A stretch of 64,000 bases of DNA from Paraconiothyrium sp. Pb-2020. Lineage: Eukaryota; Ascomycota; Dothideomycetes; Pleosporales; Didymosphaeriaceae. The translations under genes were made by a program, and so were the position numbers. Under the pieces are notes generated by a model. The model saw only the letters and a list, made by a program, of their open reading frames with translations, had not been told where the DNA came from and did not search any database. The stretch lies in NCBI GenBank assembly GCA_022419385.1, contig JAJUBI010000009.1:1116001-1180000 (forward strand), read 5' to 3'. Below, in pieces: positions 9,689-20,648 of this stretch (the stretch's first letter is position 1; each line of letters begins with the position of its first letter).

Positions 9689-11858
9689 ATGGCTCCGTTT
9701 TTCAGGTCTTTCAGTATATGGGCCCTGGCGACGATTTTCCCTCCATGGATCAACGCAGCTGTTACTGTCGACAGCACGCTCTTAATTCTCGTTCGAGACA
9801 AAAATGCCACGCTACCAGGGACTCTCGTGCTTCAAGGATACGGCATACCGTACCAAGTTGTCGATCTCTCCCTGCCCGCCGCAGGGTTCCCGCAATTGAA
9901 TTCTACACCAGATGCAGGGAACTTCGGGGGTATCGTTGCCGTGAGTGCTCGAGACTATAAGAACGGAGATGACTGGAAGACGACGTTGAGTGACAATCAA
10001 TGGCAAGAGCTGTACAAATATCAGGAAACGTTTGGTGTACGGTTGGTTCGATTGAATGCTTGGCCGAGCGCGGACTTCGGCGTGCAGAGTTCTGGCGGAG
10101 CTTTCACTGCAGACCAGCCCGTTGCCGTCACAGATACGAGCAGTTTCCCTACTGCGAATTTGATTGCGTAGGTGAATGGAAATTAGGCTAAAGCGTACTG
10201 ACTTTTCCTAGGAACGCTAAGATAAGCACTCTCAATCTGAGTAAATATCCCGCGACGATCACAAACACATCGCTTGCGACCGAGATTGCGCAATTCAGCA
10301 ATACTGGCTCAAGCACCACGGCTGCTGTGAACAATAGGTTCCCCAGCGGGCGTGAGCAGCAGGTTTGGTTCTTAGCCTTTGACCCCAACTTGACGTCGTC
10401 CACGTTACTTTCTCACGCTTGGATCCACTGGATTACTAGAGGGGTCTATCTGGGCTTCCGACGCGCCTACTTGAATACGCAAGTCGACGACGTGTTCGTG
10501 GAGACCGAGCTTTACCAAACTAATAAGCCGTATCGCATATTACCTGCCGACTTTCAAGAGCATATCGCATGGACTAAGGAGTTGAACTCCAAGCTTCCAG
10601 CTGGGTCAAGCTACACGATCGAGCTCGGCCATAACGGTAACGGCAATATTGAAGCGGCAGTCGAAAAGGACTATGATAACGAACCAGCACGATGCGATCC
10701 TCAAGAGGGCGTTGAGTACGAAACACAGATCGACGGACCCTTGGAGTACATGAAACCCATCGGTACTGGCAAAGACTTATGGGCCAAGAAGTTCAAGAGC
10801 TATTCATGGTCGCTCAAATGCTCTCAATTAGACCCACTGGAAGTATACTTTGCGAACAAGACCAACATGCATTCTTTCTTCCATGTGTCGCACACATTTA
10901 CGCACGAGGACGAGACGAACGCAACATATGCGGACGTGGTGAAGGAAATTTCCTGGAACCAAGCTTGGTTCAAGGCTATTGGATTTACTGAATCCGTTTC
11001 CGCACCGTACTACTCGCCAAGCGGCCTCATACCGCCAGGCATCACTGGCCTCCACAATGGTGACGCACTGCGTGCCTGGGACGAGAACGGAATCCGGTAT
11101 GCGGTGGGCGACAATTCTCGACCGATCCTAATGAGTGTTTCCAGCCGCAAATCGGATTTCCATCCCATAATTACTAACGTTAAGGAAAATGGATACGCAG
11201 GCGTTTACATTATCGGGCGCTATGGTTCCTCGATTTACTACAATTGCGACACCCCAGATTGCGTCAACACCGAATGGAAAGCAATCGCGGGTGGATCGGG
11301 TGACTTCAATGCACAGCTCGAATACGAGAAGACTGTCAATACGAAGTACTTACTGGGCTTGCGTTGGGATCCCTACATGTTCCATCAGGCCAATCTCCGT
11401 GTAAGCGACACAAAGGCAACGACGCTGCTTGGGAAGAACAAGAAGTGGAGCCTGCTAATGGCTTGGACCGAAGCTGTAGCGTATGAGTTTGCTAGACTGT
11501 GAGCGGATGGTTTATCATTGTCTAGCACATGGGACACTAACATCACTGCAGCGCTGAGTGGCCTATCATTACTCTCAAGCATGAAGACACGGCGAAAGCC
11601 ATCATCGCTCGGAAAACACGCGACGAGTGCCTACCAAACCTCGTATATCAACTCTCCAGCGACAGGAAATCGATCACAGGCGTGACCATGAGCACGAAGA
11701 ATGCTGACTGTAGTACCACTATTCCCATAACTGTCCCTTCCGATGTACAAAGCTCAGCCGATGCGAATAGGGAGCAGAAGGGTAAGGATCCACTTACGCT
11801 TTGGGTTACACCTGGTAGTGCAAGGTCTTATACTCTCTCTACTGCGTTGACGCTTTGA
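9689..11858 (+). CDS. agd3: Secreted Agd3-like polysaccharide deacetylase (CE18 type), three exons
   Basis: Exons are 9689-10167, 10212-11498 and 11552-11858, giving 690 residues. Residues 1-23 form a signal peptide ending ...WINA. A large N-terminal region precedes the NodB-like barrel. Motif 1 is DDVF (Asp252-253) and motif 2 is HVSHTFTH (His384, 387, 391), which supply the catalytic Asp and the metal-binding His residues. This layout matches Aspergillus fumigatus Agd3, the secreted enzyme that removes N-acetyl groups from galactosaminogalactan so that the polymer becomes cationic and adhesive. None of the other galactosaminogalactan genes (uge3, sph3, gtb3, ega3) is next to it here. Family assignment is strong; substrate is inferred. 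Confidence 0.82.
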
Positions 11859-12073
11859 ATATGTCACAGCTCGCTCAAGAATCCAACTTCATTAAAAATC
11901 TATCTTCATATGTCTGACCGGTCTTTATCTTACCGTGTCGAGACTTTGGGCGCAAGGCGCGAGCAAAGTGAGGTACATCGTACCTTACTACCCCGGAAAT
12001 ATGGTCATCATGGTCTGTATTGCCCTAGGCTATGCAATAAGAGATCTAGATAGGCAACATAGAGCGACTCACC

Positions 12074-13066
12074 TTAGGCCTTGATTATTCCAGCCAGGAT
12101 TTGTTCACTGACGTCCCATAACTTCCTGGCTTCATCTGTATCCTCTGCTAATTCAGTCGCACCTCTCGCGACACCATATGGCACAATAAAGGCTCCCTTG
12201 AACTCATCTGCACTGTCCCTAACCTCCGGATGCGCTGCGCACCATACTTCTGTCAAAGCTCCCTCGTACGGTGTAACACCAGACTTGTACTGCTCGCTTT
12301 CCACACCAAGCACCCTCTTAGAGCCAGGTGTAGCAACTAAACCAGGATGTACCGCTGCCACTAAGATACGCGACCCATCTTGATCAAGTCGTCGCTGCAG
12401 CTCCTTTGTAAAGAGTATGTTCGCGACATTTGAGTAGGCGTAGCGATGGAAAAACTGTCGCGGTTTGTCATCACCGCCAAAGGAATCGTTCCAGGCTTGG
12501 AGCGAGGCAAAAGAATGGCCTAGTGGGAGGGCATCAATTGCGGTGCTGGAGACGTTGATGATCCGGACGTCGCTATCTGGCGCGGCAGCGGATGTCTTTT
12601 TGAGCAGGGGAAGCAGAAGCATGGTGAGAAGAAATGGTCCCAAATGATTCGTAGCCATGACTTTATTGACCCCATATTGATTGTACTCCAGCGACAGTGG
12701 GAAGATGCCAGCGTTGTTAACAAGAATGTCTAGTCTTGTCTCCTTCTGCAGGAATGCCTCAGCCGCCGCTGTGACTGCGACGTAGTCATCGAGAGCTGCG
12801 ACGAACGGCTGGAGGTTCGAAGCATCGATAGAAGGCGACTGGGCGATGATTTCTTTGATACCTGTGTTGGCTTTGGCGAGGCTGCGAGCACCAACGTATA
12901 CTTTGGCACCTCTGAGGGCCAGCTGATGTGCGATACTACCACCTATGGAGGATGTTGTGTTGGCGCCCGTGACGATGGTGATTTTGCCCGTGAGAGGAAT
13001 GAGAGAATCGATCGACCAGTCCAGTTCACGTGTTATTTCAAGGTCGCTGGGTTTGATGTCGGCCAT
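12074..13066 (-). CDS. Short-chain dehydrogenase/reductase with altered active site
   Basis: A single 330-residue exon with the SDR fold typical of retinol dehydrogenase/WWOX-like fungal oxidoreductases. The NAD(P) motif TGANTTSSIGG (33-43) has two extra residues compared with TGxxxGIG. NNAG is at 117-120, the structural Asn is in NHLGPF (140) and the catalytic Ser lies in NVSS (171-174). The YxxxK position reads Tyr209-Ala-Tyr-Ser-Asn213, so the catalytic Lys is Asn (codon AAT; AAA or AAG is one change away). C-terminal HPGLVATPG is normal. It probably binds NAD(P); redox activity is uncertain. The gene is convergent with the deacetylase, 215 bp apart. Confidence 0.85.
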   Translation of the reverse strand: MADIKPSDLEITRELDWSIDSLIPLTGKITIVTGANTTSSIGGSIAHQLALRGAKVYVGARSLAKANTGIKEIIAQSPSIDASNLQPFVAALDDYVAVTAAAEAFLQKETRLDILVNNAGIFPLSLEYNQYGVNKVMATNHLGPFLLTMLLLPLLKKTSAAAPDSDVRIINVSSTAIDALPLGHSFASLQAWNDSFGGDDKPRQFFHRYAYSNVANILFTKELQRRLDQDGSRILVAAVHPGLVATPGSKRVLGVESEQYKSGVTPYEGALTEVWCAAHPEVRDSADEFKGAFIVPYGVARGATELAEDTDEARKLWDVSEQILAGIIKA

Positions 13067-13615
13067 ATTGAGGTTGCTGTGGATTTATAACGATGTTTAT
13101 TGCCTTCAATCTCATGGAAACTCTGATATACATATACTGATTGCTGCAGCATCAGAATGACTTTCCGGATGACGCTGGAGTTTCTGCGAGTTATTGTCGC
13201 GGAGGACAACGAACTCTGTTCATTGGCTTTACGGACCCCAAATGCGATTGATGATTGGCTCGCGTCATCGAAGTGGCACAGGCGCGAGAGACCTGAGTAT
13301 TTTGTAGCAATGTGGAGACTTGTATGGATGTCTTCGCAGAATTTCAAGTGGTGCTCGGCCTTATTACTTCCAATTTCCCGACTCTTCTACTACGCAGGAT
13401 TACATCGGAAATTATAGAGTGAATGTAGTTGGCCTAACGATGGCAGCAACCGTCTTAGGACGCAGGTCATGTTTGTTTGTGGGGTCTCCCATTTGGTGTT
13501 TTCATAGAACAGACTATACGTCTGAATGCCTTCCTGAACACTCAATGGCTGGAAACAAATCGTAATCAGGGGATTAGAGAGGCTGACCGCAGAAGGAGCA
13601 GATCAAAGCTCTACC
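13067..13615. other. Intergenic, no gene seen
   Basis: This is the upstream region of the SDR gene and the downstream region of the rhodopsin-like gene. Overlapping plus-strand frames of 67-86 codons are present but have no recognisable content or splice logic. Confidence 0.55.
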
Positions 13616-14710
13616 TTAACCTTGGTGTGCTACATTACTATTATTGGTCGTTTGTTGCTGCTGGGGTTGCTCAGCAGTAACATGAGGATAATTTGCCTCC
13701 ATATCCCTCATTGTGAGATTGCGAGAGGTGAAAGCACTCTGTTTGGTAGCTTCCCATTTCTGCTCGATCCAATCCACCGCTCGTGTTAGTAGATCCACGG
13801 GTAGCATTCTCTTCAACGCATACGTTGACCCAGGTAGAGCCGCGCAACAGATAGTAGCACTAATGTCGATCATCTGCCATAGAAGAGGCTCGACCAGAGT
13901 GAAAGTGAGATCGCCCATGTTCGTCTTCATCTGCATGATATAACGTTTGATCGATATGCAGCAGGTGCTACTTGGGTCAGCGAGCTTTGGTATAGGGAGG
14001 ACACTTACACAGTTCCCAAGCTAAACAGGGCCAGGAGGCCAACTCGCGTTGCACGCGATCTTCGGGGATCGACGCTCTTCCACAGAAGGGGTAATGGGGA
14101 GAGGAGGATGAGCCAATCCGTAACGATCCAGGGTATTTGCAGTACGATGTAGGATTCCAGAGTGTGTTTGCCCTTGCATGCGAGGTTCCATCTTGTTTCG
14201 ACGGGATAACAGATGCGTACTTCATGCACGATATTCGCTGCCCACCAAGCGATTACTACCCCGGCAAAGGCTCGCACGACATTTCGAAACCAAACGTACT
14301 CGAAAATCTTATGAAGGAGCCATAGTAAAGACAGTTTCGCGGTTGCAAAACATGTCGGTATCAAAAGTGCCGCTGCGAAATAGAACTTGAACAGGTATAC
14401 TATTTGCGTACGAGACACCTTCTTTACGTGATGTCCTAGTCCACCGTGATCGATAGCTGCAGTGCATTAGCTGGTAAATCAAACAAAAACACCGTTCCAG
14501 CGATTTACCAAAGATACTCGCCCCATTCAAAGCCAAACTGATCAAGGTCGCAACAAGAAGGAGATACTCGGCAGTCGATAGGCACTTCCAATGCAATAGT
14601 CTTGAAGCTATCCTGATTGTTACCATAATAACGATAAGTGCCGATAGAAAAGCCGCATGTTGTATAATCTTCCATTTGGAGTCGAGCTCTTCGCGGCTAT
14701 GCGGACGCAT
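13616..14710 (-). CDS. SAT4-type rhodopsin-like integral membrane protein, three exons
   Basis: Exons are 14710-14509, 14456-14009 and 13967-13616, giving 333 residues. Intron 1 is 52 nt; intron 2 is only about 41 nt (GTAAGT...TAG, an alternative acceptor 3 nt earlier keeps the frame). The layout fits the fungal 'rhodopsin domain' family (Pfam PF20684): helix WKIIQHAAFLSALIVIMVTI, helix YLLLVATLISLALNG, the conserved GLGHHVKKVS loop, a Cys-containing loop (CYPVETRWNLACKG), then 'LPLLWKSVDPRRSRATRVGLLALFSLGTV' style helices and an 'EPLLWQMIDISATICCAALP' type helix. The Gln- and Asn-rich tail is cytosolic. Some relatives act in effector secretion or receptor-like sensing; function here is unknown. 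The frame is open upstream of Met1, but that part does not look like this family. Confidence 0.78.
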
Positions 14711-15731
14711 GGCATGTCGGGGTAGAATTGATAAAAGGCCGTGGTACGCCGGGAGAAGGTAGTGGAGCTCAATTCCATGAGGGCGGCGCACTACCATGTA
14801 CAAGTATAGGAATGTAGTGTCGCATACGACGTCGTGCGCATCTGGGGCGCTTTCGGACGCCGGTCGCTGCAGTCCATGTGCGCTGCGGGGCTCCAGGATC
14901 AAACGTTTCGAACCACAATAAGGTGTCTCTTGTGTAGGAGTCTCAAAGCTATGCAAGGTGACGACGTTTGATAGGTGGAAGCCTGACCTCTTCGTATGTA
15001 ACCGACGCCACGGTACGGCACAGCGGAGCGATCGGGCCGATATCGAAGCCCATTCAGCCATACGTCCATGTAGTTTCATCCGCACATACGCTCTTAAGCA
15101 GGAGCGGCAAGCTTTTGTCAGCTATGCGATTCTACTACCAGATCAACTTTGAGGTTATTTAGACAGGTCAGACCAGAATGAAGCTTGGTGGAAGCGGACC
15201 CTAGGTCCACGGTGAAGGCGTTAAGAACCCAACGCTGCTGGCGAAAGGAGACGAGAATCTTCTGCGCATCATGCTGCTCTCAAGCTGCCTTTCAGTAACT
15301 TCGCACCTTCATCACGTCAGCATAGCGGTGGTCTTCACGATGTTAATTGGCCCTGTCTTGAGGGATTTGCTCGGTACCAAACTACGCATTTCGCCCCCAC
15401 AACCTTCGCATCCGCATATACCTTCACGTCATGTTATTCCCCGCCTTGAAAGAACGCACACTTTCTTAGGAGACCAAGCCCAAGTTCAATAGTCGATGTC
15501 CATTCCTGAGTGGACTTGTATATAGCTCGCAGAAGTTCCCGGCAGCTAGGGTTGTACTATGACTATGGAGAGTGATGGCTAGATGAGCGTCTATGACATG
15601 TCCAGCTCCTGTGCTATGTCTGATTCATTGTTCCAAAAGGGATGTGTATCACAAATGAGCGCGCCAGTACTCATATGTTACAATGTCGACTTTGCTCAAG
15701 TTGTGAATATCGATTGAAGTGTGTGTGTACA
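14711..15731. other. Intergenic, no gene seen
   Basis: This lies between the start of the rhodopsin-like gene and the 3' end of the Ted1-type gene. A minus-strand frame extends the rhodopsin-like ORF upstream to 15085 but has unlikely composition for that family. Plus-strand frames of 64-73 codons are not supported. Confidence 0.5.
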
Positions 15732-17639
15732 TCATGGTATTTTCCCTTGTTTCCTTGTCCCCGCAACGCCATCTGACATACCTTGCCTCACTTTGCCGTT
15801 ACTATCTTTATTAGTGTTCAGGTTCATAGTCTTGACATCGTCAGTCCTGGAAGCATTATCCTTCTTAACCTCTATCAAACGTAGCACACCTCCCACAATC
15901 AACGTCAACACCATAAGTACGTCCACAATATGCACCGCCCACCACCAATGCTGAACGCCCAATCCACACGTGTTCACTTCAATCTTCCATTCCCCCTTCT
16001 CACCCGCGCTGGAGTCGAACCACGCAGAGAGAAACCCTGCGTAACCAGAAAACTCGCCCATCATGCTCCGCAGGGTGACTTCGCGGATGCGAGGGACGGT
16101 GTTGAGAGCGATACACTCGCCGCTTGCGGTCACTCTGTAGGGGAGGTACGGGATGCGCTGCGCCTGCCACTTGGACTGTTGGTCTTCGGGCTCTGGCTCA
16201 TTTTGAGCCTCACTCTCAGCATCTTCGCTGGAGTCTTCGCTTGGGAGGTTGAGGTCGGAAAGGGTGTCGTTGGCGTCGAAGCTATTCCCCAGCACTTCTT
16301 CGATAGCCAACGAAGTACTAGTGTTTGCAAGTGCAGATGGTAGATGTACTTCGTGCTCTTCAACATTCTCCGGACACCCACTCGCGACTTCCGGTTGCGT
16401 GGTGTAGTGTAGTAGATCACACCCGGCATGGTCATGCCCGTTGATGATAATGCCGTGCCGTCCGAAACCTTGGCCCTCAGCGTGCTGATTGCTGCTCAGG
16501 CCAAATATGCTCTCAAGAACGATTTTCGAGGCGTGATCCGAGAGCATGTTCTGCTCCTTGACGCCTCCGCCGTCGAAGAAATCGAAGAACGGACTGTCGA
16601 CGCACACGCCTGAATCTTTGTGTAGTGGGATATGCGTCAATAAAAGAGTGGCGTGCGTCTTGTCGTTCACAGAGCGAGATGTGGTGACGACGTGGTTTAT
16701 GAAATCATACGTCTCGCGCTGGAGATCGCCGTCATAGGCGGGCGTATCGAGGTTCATGGTATTGAGGATGACGAGACGGAGCGCTGGAGGGTCGTTCGGC
16801 ACTTCAGTGTTGGCGAGCGTAGTGTTCGGGAGGGTGAACATAATATCCCAGTTCACCTTACCGTACGTGCGCTCGAACCTCTCCATGCGATTGGTGTCGA
16901 TATCCCCTGCGTAGCCGATATCATGGTTTCCGGCGATGTTGATCGCTCTTTTGGCCCAAGATGTATCTTCCCCAAGTATTTCGACGATGCCACCCCACCT
17001 CTTTTCCCTCTCTTGCCTTTCTCCATAATGTGCTTCCTTCTCTCCCCCCTCGTTCTCCGCATCCAGCTCTTCTTCTTCATAGCCCGTCATGATACGCTCC
17101 GGCACCTTCTCTAAACCTCGGAATACAATATCCCAATACCTCCTGCTCCTCTTCTCAAATTCCTCATTGCTGACCCACTGACTCCCCAGCAGATCACCGA
17201 GAACAGCGATATGGCTTGGTTCCGTCCACCACCTCAGCGTGCGAACAATGTGCGCGAGGTACCAGTCATTGCCCCAAATATCAATCGGCTTCCTGATATA
17301 CCCCTCCAGTGCCCTTGCTATATCCTTCGGTATGCCCTTCACAGCATTCCGTACAAGTTCCAGCATCTCAAGCACAGCCTCCGCATCACGCACATCGTCC
17401 GCTAGGTTTTCGAACGAGCGGAAGATCTTTGCGCCGGGTTTTGGTAGCGATGAGTCGCCTTCAAGCTGCGGATCTCCGAGTGCGAGCAATCGAAACGGCG
17501 CGTGGGCAGTAGCATTCGGCGGGTAAGGAAATGCGCACGCGTCATCGAAGAGGGGGTAGAGGTAGAGCCATGTTGTGCCGAGAAGGGCTATCGGAGCAAG
17601 AACATGCGCGAGCACGAAGAAGATACGCGAGAGCTGCAT
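15732..17639 (-). CDS. TED1: Ted1/Cdc1-type ER metallophosphoesterase
   Basis: I place the start at 17639 (MQLSRIFF...), giving 635 residues. The longer frame to 17738 adds a Cys-rich stretch with no match to the family. A signal-anchor helix (about 6-26) precedes a luminal calcineurin-like phosphoesterase domain: GDPQ (Asp56), GDLLGS (Asp149), GNHD (237-240), then THIPLHK and GHDHAGCD, which together supply the two-metal site. A second membrane helix lies at about 565-590 (WWWAVHIVDVLMVLTLIVGG). In yeast, Ted1 removes ethanolamine phosphate from the second mannose of GPI anchors and so helps ER export. An acidic/basic insert (about 186-215) is lineage-specific. The protein is intronless. Confidence 0.87.
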   Translation of the reverse strand: MQLSRIFFVLAHVLAPIALLGTTWLYLYPLFDDACAFPYPPNATAHAPFRLLALGDPQLEGDSSLPKPGAKIFRSFENLADDVRDAEAVLEMLELVRNAVKGIPKDIARALEGYIRKPIDIWGNDWYLAHIVRTLRWWTEPSHIAVLGDLLGSQWVSNEEFEKRSRRYWDIVFRGLEKVPERIMTGYEEEELDAENEGGEKEAHYGERQEREKRWGGIVEILGEDTSWAKRAINIAGNHDIGYAGDIDTNRMERFERTYGKVNWDIMFTLPNTTLANTEVPNDPPALRLVILNTMNLDTPAYDGDLQRETYDFINHVVTTSRSVNDKTHATLLLTHIPLHKDSGVCVDSPFFDFFDGGGVKEQNMLSDHASKIVLESIFGLSSNQHAEGQGFGRHGIIINGHDHAGCDLLHYTTQPEVASGCPENVEEHEVHLPSALANTSTSLAIEEVLGNSFDANDTLSDLNLPSEDSSEDAESEAQNEPEPEDQQSKWQAQRIPYLPYRVTASGECIALNTVPRIREVTLRSMMGEFSGYAGFLSAWFDSSAGEKGEWKIEVNTCGLGVQHWWWAVHIVDVLMVLTLIVGGVLRLIEVKKDNASRTDDVKTMNLNTNKDSNGKVRQGMSDGVAGTRKQGKIP

Positions 17640-18017
17640 TGAAGCATTCTCGTCGAGACACGTAAACAAACAAAGAACGCGAAGAGAGTGTACGACACAT
17701 GCGCAAGTGCGCACACATTGAGATGAAATGTGGTGCACGGCCTCCTATCCTATTCTCGGCCTAAAGGTGATCCCTGTTAGGGGTGGCCAATCAGGAAGGT
17801 GCATTTGCGGAGTTCAGCGGGATACACGTGGAGGAGCATCCACTACAAGCTAAGGGGCACTCGAAAGATGCTAGAGATGTTGTGTCTCAGATTCACACTG
17901 GCTATCCTTCGTTTCTAAAGGGCATTTGTTACCATGCAGGAAAACTTCTTTTTTCCCAGACTCCCTGCGCGCAAAAAATCACAGAATACATATCCATCAC
18001 AAATGCTGCGAATGCTC
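17640..18017. other. Short intergenic, no gene seen
   Basis: This is the promoter region of the Ted1-type gene and the downstream region of the epsin gene. No supported gene. Confidence 0.6.
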
Positions 18018-19764
18018 TTAACCAAGCAAATCGCCCAACGCACCACCAGGCTTAGACCCGCTCTGAGGCTGTGAAGCAGGAGTGCTGGACCCAGACGCAG
18101 GAGCTCCCCACAACCCTTGACTCGTCTTTTGCTTCGCCATGTCCGCCATAGTGACCTTCTGCGTAGGCGTGGATGCCTTTTTAGGACCTGATCCGCCCAA
18201 TAGGGACGCAAATGCATCGCCTCCAGCCTTTTTAGGTGCGCCAGAGCCAATCTTCCCACCGACACCACCGATACTAGGGGACGCAACTGAGGGTGTGGAG
18301 CTGGCCGATGGGTTGGGTACGGATGTGAAGTAGTTTGGGCCCGTCGCTTGGTACCCCGAAGGCCTGTATGGCTGGGTGATATTCGATGTGGCTGAAGCAG
18401 GCGTCATAAGGGGCGGAGAGGCAAAATTGTTGCTCGCAGGTGGCGGAGAAACAGTAGCGAAGAGGTCATTCAGGTTGTTGTTCTGTGCCGCTGACTGGGG
18501 CTGGGGTGCCGCAAATTGTGTGGAAGCACCGATTGTCGACGTAGAAGCTGGAGGCGCAATGAAAGCTGTTGCAGGCTTTGCTGCTGGGACTGTAGGCACA
18601 GCAGGTGCGGCTGATTGAAAGTCGTCGAAGTCATCGTCATCTCCAAATTCATCGCTGGTGGCAAGGGGCTGTTTTCCCGCTGTAGAAGAAGCTGGCGTAG
18701 GCTCATCGTCCCATGCTAGCAGATCCGCAACTGGTTCTGGCGCCTTTGATTTTGGCTCTTCTTTCTTGGTATCCCTTCGGACTTGAGTCGAGGATGCCTG
18801 TGTCCGCCGGGGAGGAGGAGCAGAGGTTTCGACATCGTCTCCCTCATCATATTCTTCAAATTTGTCTCCACGCCGCTGTGTATCTTGGAAGCCGGACTCG
18901 TTGCCCCCAAAACCGCCGCCATCGCCGTAGACACCCCCACTGTAGCCTCCATAATCGGCGTTTGCACTTTCGCTCCCGAAGCCCCCATATCTGCTGTTGC
19001 CACTGCCTCCCGAGAAACCTCCGCTGCCGGAGAAGCCGCCCATACCCATCCCACCCTCCACACCGCCGAACTTGTTTCTGTTCGCGCGTGCCTTCTTGCG
19101 TTCTGCGCGGATACGATCGACGTCGCTCAGAAGTTCGGCAAGCTCCTTAGCCCTGTTTCGTACGTTAATGCCCTGGTCTTTGCCGTTCTGGTCGATGAAA
19201 TGGAATTGCCGGAGCATCTTCAGGAGGGAGACGTGAGAGCGCGCATCGTCAATCACCCGTTCGGAGCCGTTTTTAATTAGGAACTCTAGGAGTTGGAGAG
19301 CCTGGACATGTCAGTGCCGCTCTCGAAGGAAGGCGTGATGCCGACCTTGTATATCTGTCTCCATTCTTCAGCTGCCTTCTCGGTGAAGCGCTTGTAGATC
19401 ATGGGCATGATTTCGTTCAGTAATTGACTGCGTGGTCAGCGCGGTTCGGCGGGGGTATATGTGTGCACCAACTAATTGAACGTGGCATTGGCGATTTCTT
19501 GCATCAGCGTTGAGGAAGCGCCTGCAGATGTCAGTGGTAGTATTTCAGGTACAATGTTGCTTGCGTACCCCACGGCTCATTGTTCGTCGCCTCGCGGACT
19601 TTGGCCTCCATCTCAGTGAAGTTCATCACCGCTGCCCTGGCGTGTTAACTCGGCGGCCCAACTGCATCCCGAGGAGGCGCACCATTCTGGACCTTGCGGA
19701 CACCGGCCTTCAGGTCGTAGAGCGTGAGATTGCTCACTTGGTCCTTGAGACTTGAGAAATCCAT
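18018..19764 (-). CDS. ENT3: ENTH-domain epsin, Ent3/epsinR type, five exons
   Basis: Exons are 19764-19683, 19631-19569, 19521-19473, 19427-19346 and 19301-18018, giving 519 residues. All phases agree. The N-terminal ENTH domain (about 5-150) contains the hallmark REATNNEPWGASSTLM, YKRFTEKAAEEWRQIYKAL and DQGINVRNRAKELAELL. This is followed by a basic RAERKKARANRNK stretch, a Gly/Ser-rich linker and acidic-Phe motifs (DEFGDDDDFDDFQS) that fit binding to gamma-adaptin/GGA ears. The tail is low-complexity. Ent3/epsinR binds phosphoinositides and SNAREs and sorts cargo in clathrin coats between the trans-Golgi network and endosomes. Four short introns crowded into the ENTH region hid this part of the gene from simple ORF reading. 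Confidence 0.92.
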
Positions 19765-20648
19765 GGCGGTGATGGGGGGTGGTTCGGCCACGTATTGGTG
19801 TCGCTGGTGTTGAAGTGGCAGCCAGCTTATTGTCGAGCGCGGCTGTCGCAGGGTTCGGCAGGGATGCGATCCGTAACTCGCCACGTGCCGTTATGCCGAA
19901 TGGAGCGAGACAACTCAATGAGATTGAAGAGAAATTCAATATCCAAGTCTGATTCTCAGGGCATCTGGGGTCAATTCGACAAGCACAACGGTTGGTGGCA
20001 GGGGGACCTCGGGATGGGGATCTGCACGTGACAAAAGGCTTGGCAGACTTCAAAGCGGCGAGAACGATGAAGACTCGCGCAGAGGAGTCAGGCCTCTCAT
20101 AGATTGCGTACAAAGCCAGTATGCAGCAAGCAACAGACTCAGCACTCGCCGCTCGTCGATCGTAGACAGTACTTGTTCTTACTATCGTGGCAGCGCTGAG
20201 GACGACCAGCACAGGGAGCATAGCGTCCCAAGCTCCTAGGAGAAGCTCTGGGAAAATTCCATCATTGCTCTCGACTCCTGCATCCCTTCCATCGCCACCA
20301 TCTGCAGGACAGCTCGCCTCGTCTTCTGCAGTGTACCATAGTCATCTCTTCGTATATTGTATTGCATAGCTAGCCAATTGGCCCTTGTGCGCTGCTTCTC
20401 CGAGCTCTGCAAGCTCCGCATAGCTTTACCTCTGTACGATCTAGTGAAGCAGCCCAGCGCCCGGGTCGCCAGGTGAGAGCGCCCAAACGCCCCCGCATCA
20501 GGCGCCTCGAATTGTCACTGCAGCAAACATGGCCTGCCGGAAAGGCGGTTTCTGCACGCATTCACCGCCGAGCGGTTGCGTCTGACGACATGGGGTGTCG
20601 GCGCTAAGACTCTCACAGCCACTGACAAGCTCTCAGTAATACCCCGCC
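19765..20648. other. Divergent promoter region (epsin / cyclophilin)
   Basis: No gene is supported. A 202-codon minus-strand frame (19613-20221) runs into the epsin first exon in another frame and has shadow-like composition. The last roughly 70 bases before the cyclophilin ATG are pyrimidine-rich, as in highly expressed fungal genes. Confidence 0.55.

Noticed and set aside
14711..15085. N-terminal extension of the rhodopsin-like frame
   Set aside because: Open by chance; composition is unlike the family and a good Met lies at 14710.
19613..20221. Minus-strand ORF of 202 codons upstream of epsin
   Set aside because: It runs into the epsin first exons in a different frame and lacks recognisable content.
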